Of a stretch of 18,528 nucleotides of DNA, positions 1-5,228 are shown one piece after another. The notes under the pieces were generated by a model. The model was given only the letters and a program-made list of their open reading frames with translations. It was not told the DNA's origin and made no database searches. Source of the stretch: Deltaproteobacteria bacterium (lineage in GTDB: Bacteria > Desulfobacterota > GWC2-55-46); assembly GCA_030646655.1 (NCBI GenBank), contig JAUSLB010000076.1, forward strand, positions 1 to 18,528, read 5' to 3'. Within the stretch, counting starts at the first letter, position 1, and every line of letters starts with the position of its first letter. The position numbers and the translations under genes are program-made.

Positions 1-583
1 CCGCGGCCTTTGTCACCTCTCCTACCTTGAACCGGGCTTGAGCTACGTTCTTCCTTTCAGAGGCCCTTATGAGCGCGGCCCTCTTTATCTCCACATCCTT
101 TTCAGCCTTCAGTACCCCGAAATATGCCCGGGCGGTGGCCCTTATCACATTCTGTTTTGTGGACTCAAGCCCCTCTTTTGACTTTTCAATCAATATTTTT
201 GCCTGCCTCCTCGTCGACCACTCCCTTCCGCCTGAATAAAGCGGCTGGGTCACCCTTAAATCCGCCCTCGATGAGTCATCCGGCTGGACAGCCAGCGTCC
301 CGGAGGTCTTTGGTTCAGAGTATTTGGTGTAGCTCCCCTCTGCGGTAACGTTCGGCAGTATCCTTGATGTGGCCTTGTCGAGGTTTATCCCTGCCTGAGC
401 AACCCCCTCGCCAGCTATTTTTACAACTTCGTTATTTTCAAGGGCTATCCTGTAGGCGTCGGCAAGCGTGACGGCCTCCCCGGCAAAGAGAGGGGGCGGG
501 AGGAAAGGGGCGAAGATGAGGGATAAAGCTACAGGCAAAAGCGTCTTCAAAGCCTTCTTTTTAAAGTACTCGCAACGGCGCAT
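1..583 (-). CDS. TolC-family outer-membrane efflux protein (C-terminus beyond window)
   Basis: The product is the outer-membrane/periplasmic channel of a tripartite efflux or type I secretion system. Translating the minus strand from the ATG at 583 gives a signal peptide (basic start MRRCEYFKKK, hydrophobic core, probable cleavage after LFA near residue 34). Then comes the TolC-family opening VTLADAYRIALENN, followed by long amphipathic helices (LRVTQPLYSGGREW, KAEKDVEIKRAALIRASERK) typical of the helical barrel. The frame stays open to base 1, so about 194 residues are visible and the rest lies outside. The ATG follows the upstream regulator's stop by 4 nt. Its ribosome binding site AGGAGG lies inside the last codons of that gene, implying translational coupling and one operon. 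The family is clear. The exporter partner (RND, ABC or MFS) cannot be told from this window. Confidence 0.88.
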   Translation of the reverse strand, partial: MRRCEYFKKKALKTLLPVALSLIFAPFLPPPLFAGEAVTLADAYRIALENNEVVKIAGEGVAQAGINLDKATSRILPNVTAEGSYTKYSEPKTSGTLAVQPDDSSRADLRVTQPLYSGGREWSTRRQAKILIEKSKEGLESTKQNVIRATARAYFGVLKAEKDVEIKRAALIRASERKNVAQARFKVGEVTKAA

Positions 584-587
584 CGGC

Positions 588-1226
588 CTACCTCCTCATG
601 CCTTCGAAGAATATGTCCACAAAGGAAGCTACTACATGCTCATTGGGCCACTTGTAGTACCGCTTAAGCCCGTATATCTCCTGAGAGATGCTGTAATGAA
701 GCACCATGCCCATAAAGGCGGCGGCTGATATGGCGGGGTCAGCCTTTTTTAATACGCCCTCGTCCATGAGCTCCTTTATGTGTGATTCGAGGAAGCCGAA
801 AAGCTCAAGCCCCTTCGTCTTTATGAACAGCTCCGAGAGCTCGTGCTTCTCAAGAGCGCTGTATGTAAGGAGGCGGAGGAACGATGAGTCCCTCTGGTGC
901 TCTGTTATGAGGTATGAGGCGACTTCCTTGAAGACCACCTTGCCTTTCTTGCCTTTAAGGAGGTTCATCAGGCGCGGCTGGCCGAGGTTGTCGGAGCACC
1001 TTGAATCGATAATGGCGGTATAGAGGTCCTCTTTCCGCGCGAAGTGCTTGAAGATCACGGCCTCGCTTATGCCGGCCTTTACGGCTATCTCGCGGGTGGT
1101 CGTTCCCTTAAATCCCTTTTTGGCGAACAGGTCGGTGGCTACCCTCACTATCTGGGCCTTGCGCTCCTCTCCGGTCATCCGCTTCTTCGCGCCCTTTTCA
1201 GAGCTTTTGGCTGTTACGCCTTTCAC
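588..1226 (-). CDS. TetR/AcrR-family transcriptional regulator
   Basis: This is a 212-residue one-component repressor with the usual TetR layout. The N-terminal helix-turn-helix spans about residues 20-65 (RKAQIVRVATDLFAKKGF, then TTTREIAVKAGISEAVIFKHF). The helical ligand-binding domain is C-terminal. The start chosen is a GTG at 1226, because AAGGGG sits 5 nt upstream (1232-1237). An internal ATG (residue 17, MTGEERK) is an alternative start that still keeps the whole HTH. The gene is first in an operon with the TolC-family gene, and its promoter carries a palindrome over the -10 (see 1287-1300). The simplest reading is an autorepressor that also controls the efflux genes downstream. The ligand is unknown. 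Confidence 0.92.
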   Translation of the reverse strand: MKGVTAKSSEKGAKKRMTGEERKAQIVRVATDLFAKKGFKGTTTREIAVKAGISEAVIFKHFARKEDLYTAIIDSRCSDNLGQPRLMNLLKGKKGKVVFKEVASYLITEHQRDSSFLRLLTYSALEKHELSELFIKTKGLELFGFLESHIKELMDEGVLKKADPAISAAAFMGMVLHYSISQEIYGLKRYYKWPNEHVVASFVDIFFEGMRR

Positions 1227-1286
1227 AGTTACCCCTTAAGGACTTAGATGTGATAGTCTTCCGGCTTTAAAAGCAATTACTTTGTA

Positions 1287-1300
1287 AGTAAGCACTTACT
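1287..1300. promoter_or_regulatory. Candidate TetR operator overlapping the -10
   Basis: AGTAAGCACTTACT has perfect 6-bp inverted arms (AGTAAG/CTTACT) around a 2-bp centre. It overlaps the last bases of the -10 and the predicted start site of the tetR promoter. A second small inverted repeat, TTAC-TTT-GTAA (1277-1287), abuts it. Size, symmetry and placement match TetR-family operators, so autorepression is inferred. Binding is not shown. Confidence 0.65.
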
Positions 1301-1326
1301 ATAATTCTAAGGAGGGGCTTTGTCAA
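1298..1326 (-). promoter_or_regulatory. Sigma70-type promoter of the tetR-tolC operon
   Basis: Read on the minus strand, a perfect -35 TTGACA (complement of 1321-1326) is followed after exactly 17 nt by TATAGT (complement of 1298-1303). Transcription would start near 1291, leaving a leader of about 65 nt before the GTG. The hexamer quality, spacing and position upstream of tetR make this one of the best promoters in the window. Confidence 0.8.
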
Positions 1327-1403
1327 GGGCTTTTTTATCGCAGGGGTCTAATTATCAGAAATCATTTTTATTCTCCTTTCCTTGCTGATAAAATCTAATA
1401 GTT

Positions 1404-1553
1404 TGCGGAAACACTCGAAGATTGTTCAGGCTGCTGAAAAAGCTCCAGATGCGAGGCGTCGAGAAGCGAGGAATGAGGCGTAGTTAGCCGCTACGCCGCA
1501 GTGACGAGCTTTGATGTCAACGAAGCAGATGGGGTTTTTCAGCAGCCTGCTAA
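1404..1553 (+). repeat. Palindromic repeat element, copy E1
   Basis: This ~150-bp element has imperfect terminal inverted repeats, TTCAGGCTGCTGAAAAAGC (from 1425) and TTTTTCAGCAGCCTGCTAA (to 1553). It is the reverse-oriented partner of copies at 2355-2506 and 5043-5224. At its centre is the hairpin GGCGTAG/CTACGCC with a 7-nt loop. No coding capacity is evident. It fills most of the 355-bp gap between tetR and the hydrolase gene and looks like a MITE-type non-autonomous element. No transposase is present nearby. Confidence 0.85.
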
Positions 1554-1581
1554 AGCATGATTTAATAAAGGAGGGGTCTGG

Positions 1582-2319
1582 ATGGAAGAGAAGGACTTTA
1601 TCGGCTTTAACGGCATCAGATACGAGTGGCTCGGCCAGTCAACCGTCAGGATGACAGCCGGGGATTTTGTCCTCTATACAGACCCTGTGATGCTCGATGA
1701 AAATCCACCCAAGGCTTCCCTGATACTTATAACCCACCACCATGTTGACCATTGCCTGCCTGAGTTCGTGACGCCTATAAGGGATAAGGAGACGAAGCTC
1801 GCGGCCTTTCACGACAGCTACTTAAAATACTGCGTTCAGGATATTAAGGGGGTAAGGACGGTAAAGATAGGAGAAACCATCGAGCTTGCGGGCGTAAAGA
1901 TAACCGGGGTTGACGCCTACACCCAAAGGGGCTTTCATATAAAGGGCGAAGGCTGCGGGTTTCTGATCGAGATCAAGGGGCAGCGGGTCTATTTCTCAGG
2001 AGATACAACGAGGATACCTGAGATGGAGGCGCTAAGAGGGGTCGATGTGGCGATCATGCCCATATGCGACAACGCCTACGCCATAGTGCCTGAAGAGATA
2101 GTTAAGGCGATAAAGGAGATCGGGCCGAAGCTCTTTATCCCCGTGCATTATACCCCTCCCGATGAGCCTGAGCCTAAGGTGACGGGAGACATCTTCTTCT
2201 CAAAGGACCCGCGCTTCTATACAAAGAAGGAAGACCCAAAAAGGCTCATCCCCATGCTGGAGGGAACGGGGATAGAGATGGCGATTTTAAGGAAGCTCGC
2301 AAAATATGTGGGCAAATAA
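1582..2319 (+). CDS. Metallo-beta-lactamase-fold hydrolase (UlaG/UPF0173-like)
   Basis: This is a 245-residue cytoplasmic protein with no signal peptide. The MBL metal motif HxHxDH appears as THHHVDH (H52, H54, D56, H57). Further probable ligands are H119, D141 in FSGDTT, and H189 in FIPVHY. This arrangement, with an early FLGQSTVRM/DPV-like section, matches the small UlaG/UPF0173-type hydrolases of unknown substrate rather than secreted beta-lactamases. The start is supported by AAAGGAGGGG just upstream (1567-1576). The gene stands alone between inverted copies of the E repeat (E1 ends 28 bp upstream, E2 begins 35 bp downstream), so it may be a passenger or simply a stand-alone gene. The substrate cannot be deduced. 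Confidence 0.85.
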   Translation: MEEKDFIGFNGIRYEWLGQSTVRMTAGDFVLYTDPVMLDENPPKASLILITHHHVDHCLPEFVTPIRDKETKLAAFHDSYLKYCVQDIKGVRTVKIGETIELAGVKITGVDAYTQRGFHIKGEGCGFLIEIKGQRVYFSGDTTRIPEMEALRGVDVAIMPICDNAYAIVPEEIVKAIKEIGPKLFIPVHYTPPDEPEPKVTGDIFFSKDPRFYTKKEDPKRLIPMLEGTGIEMAILRKLAKYVGK

Positions 2320-2354
2320 AACGGGGCTTTAGCGAAAAAAAAGGGTCTGGTCTC

Positions 2355-2506
2355 TTAGCAGGCTGCTGAAAAAGTCCATCTGCTTCGTTGGCATCAAAGC
2401 TCGTCACTGCGGCGTATATACGAAATACGCCTCATTCCTCGTTCCTCGACGCCTCGCATCTGGAACTTTTTTGAGCAGCCTGAACAATCTTCGAGTTTTT
2501 CCGCAA
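2355..2506 (-). repeat. Palindromic repeat element, copy E2
   Basis: This is the same element as E1 in the opposite orientation, with very high similarity over the whole length. It begins TTAGCAGGCTGCTGAAAAAG and ends with the outer tract GAGTTTTTCCGCAA. The central hairpin is GGCGTAT/ATACGCC. E1 has G-C where E2 has T-A at the loop-proximal pair, a compensatory change. The sequence CTCTTAG occurs at both edges (2352-2358 and 2508-2514) and could be a target-site duplication or an element end. Confidence 0.85.
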
Positions 2507-2520
2507 CCTCTTAGGCGGGG

Positions 2521-2610
2521 TCAAGCCAGCACTACCTTAATAAACGCCACGACCGAACAGAGGAATAGAAAAATAGAAAGCAGGTCGAAAAATTTAAGGT
2601 AATTGCCCAT
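2521..2610 (-). CDS. Putative 29-residue single-span membrane peptide
   Basis: The minus-strand ORF begins ATG at 2610 and ends TGA at 2521. It encodes a peptide starting MGNYLKFFDLL and ending AFIKVVLA, with one continuous hydrophobic segment (about residues 7-29) broken only by D9 and K25. The ribosome binding site is textbook: GGAGG (complement of 2617-2621) 6 nt before the ATG. No promoter is convincing and no recognised family comes to mind. It lies alone in a 500-bp gap upstream of the metal ABC transporter and on the opposite strand. The RBS and composition argue for expression, but at this length chance cannot be excluded. Confidence 0.4.
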   Translation of the reverse strand: MGNYLKFFDLLSIFLFLCSVVAFIKVVLA

Positions 2611-2737
2611 GGGCGGCCTCCATTCTGTTTTCTGATATACTCTATCTTATCGACGGCCCTCATTGTAATCGCGCTAAGATTCAATTACCCCGCCATAAAT
2701 GGAGGGGATTGTAGGCAAGGTAATTGACTTTTATATA

Positions 2738-2781
2738 GCTCGGCTTTGACCCGCCCTTAAAAGGGCGGGATTACGCCGAGC
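2738..2781. repeat. Nested palindrome (two-tier hairpin)
   Basis: The outer arms are GCTCGGC (2738-2744) and GCCGAGC (2775-2781). They enclose symmetrical 5-nt mismatched spacers and inner arms CCCGCCCTT (2750-2758) and AAGGGCGGG (2761-2769) with only AA between them. All arms are perfect. No T-run follows on either strand, so it is not a classical terminator. It resembles a REP-type or protein-binding palindrome. Confidence 0.75.
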
Positions 2782-2813
2782 ACCCGATTAAAACAAGATT
2801 AAAGGAATCTATC

Positions 2814-2831
2814 GGGATGTTGAAAAAGTCC
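2814..2831 (+). repeat. Solo repeat end related to E4
   Basis: GGGATGTTGAAAAAGTCC matches, in inverse orientation, the right end of E4 (GGACTTTTCCAACATCCTG, ending about 11440) with few differences. It also resembles the ends of E1-E3. No matching opposite end was found close by, so it appears to be a remnant or a shared terminal motif. A 31-codon ORF reads through it (2817-2912) but is probably spurious. Confidence 0.5.
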
Positions 2832-2863
2832 GTCCCGGATGGAATTTCTCTTTATTTCTATTC

Positions 2864-2898
2864 GCTCGCTAACCCAGCAGTAAGCTGGGTTAGCGAGC
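2864..2898. repeat. Perfect 15-bp-arm inverted repeat
   Basis: GCTCGCTAACCCAGC (2864-2878) and its exact complement GCTGGGTTAGCGAGC (2884-2898) are separated by AGTAA. It is one of the two most stable simple hairpins in the window, about 115 bp upstream of the ABC transporter ATPase. No oligo-T follows in either direction, so terminator function is not indicated. Confidence 0.8.
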
Positions 2899-2932
2899 TT
2901 ATGCATTTTTAAGTCTTGCAGTTTGGCCTTTA

Positions 2933-2954
2933 TTTTGCGCCTTCAGGCGCAAAA
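2933..2954. repeat. Inverted repeat upstream of the ABC transporter
   Basis: TTTTGCGCC (2933-2941) and GGCGCAAAA (2946-2954) flank the tetraloop TTCA. GGCC tracts just outside (GGCCTTT and AAAGGCC) could extend pairing in an alternative register. It lies 60 bp before the transporter ATPase start and could be in its leader or its promoter region. Confidence 0.65.
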
Positions 2955-3013
2955 GGCCGAAGGGTTAAGTATTTCTTGACGGAAGTTTGGGAATATAGGA
3001 TATTGACAAGTCC

Positions 3014-3703
3014 ATGAAGATGTTAGAGGTCAAAAACCTTAATGTGGAGCTTGGCGGGGTCAAGGTCCTTGACGATATCAACTTCGATGTCGAGAAGGGC
3101 GAGGTTCTTGCCATAATCGGCCCGAACGGCGCCGGAAAGACGATCCTTCTCAAATCCCTTATAGGCCTTATCCCCTTTAGAGGCGAGGTAAGGTGGCTTA
3201 AAGGCGTAAAGACAGGCTATGTCCCGCAGAGGATGGACATAGAGACCGACGTGCCCTTGACTGTAAAGGAATTCTTCCGCTTAAGGGGGAAGCTCGCTAC
3301 CGATGAGAAGATAAAAGAGGCCCTTGATTTCGTCCAGCTCGACGAAAGCATCTTAAGAGCCGGCCTCGGTGAGATTTCCATCGGCCAAAGGCAGCGGGTT
3401 CTGGTGGCTTGGGCGGTCGTTGGCTCCCCGGACGTGCTCCTCTTCGACGAGCCGACGGCGGATATAGACATAGCCGGGCAGGAGTCGATCTATAAAATGC
3501 TCTACCACCTCCAGAAAAACCTCGGGCTGACCGTGATACTCGTATCGCACGACCTTAACGTGGTTTACCGCCACACCAATACCGTCCTTTGCCTCAACAG
3601 GAAGAACCTATGCTTCGGGGCGCCGGATAAGGTCCTTTCTACCGAGCAGCTCCTTGCCCTTTACGGTGGAGAGAACGCCTTTTTCCACCACAAACACGAT
3701 TAA
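3014..3703 (+). CDS. Metal-type ABC transporter ATP-binding protein
   Basis: This 229-residue cytoplasmic ATPase energises import (ZnuC/MntB/TroB-like class). Walker A is GPNGAGKT (residues 36-43), followed by a Q-loop near VPQRMD (about residue 70), a signature region around residue 125, Walker B VLLFDEPT and the switch histidine in VILVSHD. The signature reads ISIGQRQRV instead of LSGGQxQRV, an unusual substitution of the first Gly by Ile. The assignment to metal uptake rests on the downstream ABC-3 permease, 3 nt away. No good ribosome binding site precedes the ATG; a second ATG two codons later is possible. The solute-binding protein is absent here. Zn, Mn and Fe cannot be distinguished. 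Confidence 0.85.
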   Translation: MKMLEVKNLNVELGGVKVLDDINFDVEKGEVLAIIGPNGAGKTILLKSLIGLIPFRGEVRWLKGVKTGYVPQRMDIETDVPLTVKEFFRLRGKLATDEKIKEALDFVQLDESILRAGLGEISIGQRQRVLVAWAVVGSPDVLLFDEPTADIDIAGQESIYKMLYHLQKNLGLTVILVSHDLNVVYRHTNTVLCLNRKNLCFGAPDKVLSTEQLLALYGGENAFFHHKHD

Positions 3704-3706
3704 GAG

Positions 3707-4483
3707 ATGAACGGACTTATATTACCGATGCTCGTAGCCGTATTCGTCGCCGCAGGCGCAAGCCTCCTTGGCTCATTCGCGATACTTAAAAGGATGGCGC
3801 TTGTGGGAGACGCGCTCTCTCACGTGGCGCTTCCGGGCATGGCGCTTGCGCTGATCTTTAAGTTCGACCCCTTCATCGGCGCGATAGCCTTCCTTCTGAC
3901 AGCCGTTACGGGCATCTGGGTAATCGAGTACAGGAGCTCTCTTTCGCTTGAGACTATCGTCGGGGTCTTTTTTACCGCGTCCCTCGCGATAGGGGCGCTC
4001 ATAATGCCTGAGCACGACCTCATTGAGGCGCTGTTCGGCAATATAACGGAGCTGACATTGCGGGAATCTCTCGCATCCATAGCCCTTTCGATAATTCTGA
4101 TAGTATCGCTCTTATCTATCTATAAGAAGCTTACGCTCAACATGGTATCCGAGGAGATGGCGCAATCCATCGGGATAAAGAACAGGCGACTTGAGTTTAT
4201 CTACCTTTTAAGCTTTGCTCTGGGCGTAGCGCTTGGGATCAGGTTCGTGGGGGCGCTGCTTATGGGCTCGCTCGTCATAATACCGGCGGCGTCCGCGAAG
4301 AACATCTCCCGAAGCCTCCACTCCTTCATGTCAGGGAGCGTTGTATTCGGCGTCATAGCAGCCGCGCTCGGCATATATGTGTCCAAAACCTATTCGTTCC
4401 CTCCCGGGCCCATATTCATCCTCATAAGCTCGGTCATATTCCTCACGACACTGTTTATCCGTCAGGCGAAGAAGGGCCTTTAG
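3707..4483 (+). CDS. Metal ABC transporter permease (ABC-3/ZnuB family)
   Basis: This 258-residue integral membrane protein has about eight hydrophobic spans. It carries the ABC-3 hallmarks: the N-terminal LGSFAILKRMALVGDALSHV segment with the conserved GDALSH, PGMALA next to it, and a late GIRFVGALLMGSLVIIPAA segment. It forms the channel for a divalent metal with the adjacent ATPase and starts 3 nt after it, so the two are co-transcribed. The 3' end overlaps the convergent gspM stop by 4 nt (4480-4483), leaving no room for a terminator. The binding protein must come from elsewhere. Confidence 0.88.
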   Translation: MNGLILPMLVAVFVAAGASLLGSFAILKRMALVGDALSHVALPGMALALIFKFDPFIGAIAFLLTAVTGIWVIEYRSSLSLETIVGVFFTASLAIGALIMPEHDLIEALFGNITELTLRESLASIALSIILIVSLLSIYKKLTLNMVSEEMAQSIGIKNRRLEFIYLLSFALGVALGIRFVGALLMGSLVIIPAASAKNISRSLHSFMSGSVVFGVIAAALGIYVSKTYSFPPGPIFILISSVIFLTTLFIRQAKKGL

Positions 4484-5034
4484 GCGGGGCTCTTGCTGAA
4501 GAAAGACACTTTGAGCCTTATATCGAGGAGTTCAGGGTCATCGAACCGGCTCTTCGCGCTGAACTCCTTTGTGACGAGCAGGAACCTGTTCGCCTCTATC
4601 TGGTACAGGAAATTCACGAGCTGATTCAAGTCTATCCCCTCTACCTTTATCTCAGCCTCTTTCTCTATATAGCCTGACGCCTGCTTTTCGGAAAGGGGTT
4701 TAAGGGAGGCGACCCTCTCATTTATCCCGATAGCCTTTGCGGTATCCTCGAGTATCGATACCGCCGAATCGCCTGCGGTAAGGGGGGCCTTTCTGGTGAG
4801 GGAGTCGAGACGCGACCTTTTTATAAGGTATTCCTCTTCAAGGCTTTTAAACCTCCGGAGGCTGTCTTCCTTAACGGCTGCCGTCCTTTTCATCGCTGAA
4901 TACCTGCTTACAGCCGTGTAGCCCCCTATTAAGACAAAGAGCGGCACAAGGAAGGAAGCTATTATAATGTAGGCGTTTTTCCTCCCTGCCTTTGAAAATC
5001 CCTCGATCTTTTTCAGTAAATCCCTTATCTCCAT
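4480..5034 (-). CDS. gspM: Type II secretion system protein GspM
   Basis: This is a 184-residue bitopic inner-membrane assembly protein. It has a short cytoplasmic start (MEIRDLLKKIEGFSKAGRK), one transmembrane helix (about residues 21-42, AYIIIASFLVPLFVLIGGY), a coiled-coil-like stretch, and a periplasmic ferredoxin-like domain ending KVSFFSKSPA. GspM partners GspL and supports the platform. The frame is open further upstream (17 extra residues to 5085), but that part is encoded by repeat E3. The ATG at 5034 has AAGAGG 4 nt ahead and starts with a typical GspM sequence. It is the last gene of the gspGHIJKLM operon. Assignment uses topology and position, since sequence conservation in this family is low. 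Confidence 0.82.
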   Translation of the reverse strand: MEIRDLLKKIEGFSKAGRKNAYIIIASFLVPLFVLIGGYTAVSRYSAMKRTAAVKEDSLRRFKSLEEEYLIKRSRLDSLTRKAPLTAGDSAVSILEDTAKAIGINERVASLKPLSEKQASGYIEKEAEIKVEGIDLNQLVNFLYQIEANRFLLVTKEFSAKSRFDDPELLDIRLKVSFFSKSPA

Positions 5035-5042
5035 ACGGCCTC

Positions 5043-5224
5043 TTAGCAGGCTGCTGAAAAAGTCCATCTGCTGCGTTGGCATCAAAACTCGTCATTGCGG
5101 CGTATATACGGAATACGCCTCATTCCTCGCTCCTCTATTTCAGTGGGGGCCTTGCCTCTGGAGCTTTTCGGGGCACACATCCGAAGGATGGGTCGGCCTG
5201 AACAAATTTTTAGTTTTTCCGCAA
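5043..5224 (-). repeat. Palindromic repeat element, copy E3, between gspL and gspM
   Basis: E3 has the same orientation as E2 and is nearly identical over its first ~100 bp (TTAGCAGGCTGCTGAAAAAG to CCTCATTCCTCG). A divergent, longer segment (about 5137-5200) follows, then the shared tail GTTTTTCCGCAA. Its central hairpin is GGCGTAT/ATACGCC. It occupies essentially the whole gap between the gspL stop (5229) and the gspM start (5034). The gspM Shine-Dalgarno AAGAGG straddles the E3 edge. Confidence 0.83.
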
Positions 5225-5228
5225 AGTG

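Noticed and set aside
2817-2912. 31-codon plus-strand ORF before the ABC transporter
   Set aside because: It reads through a repeat end and a 15-bp hairpin, and its AGGA is too far from the ATG. The composition looks non-coding.
2933-2958. Rho-independent terminator
   Set aside because: The stem has T residues on its 5' side and A residues on its 3' side when read on either strand, so no U-run would follow the hairpin.
2976-3004. Promoter TTGACG-17-GATATT before the ABC ATPase
   Set aside because: The -10 is poor and the start site would fall almost on the ATG. It is not strong enough to list as a feature.
5035-5085. Upstream start of GspM (17 extra residues)
   Set aside because: The extension lies in repeat E3. 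The ATG at 5034 has its own ribosome binding site and gives a typical GspM N-terminus.
1404-5224. CRISPR array
   Set aside because: The repeats are few, long, palindromic and separated by whole genes, with no short regularly spaced units.
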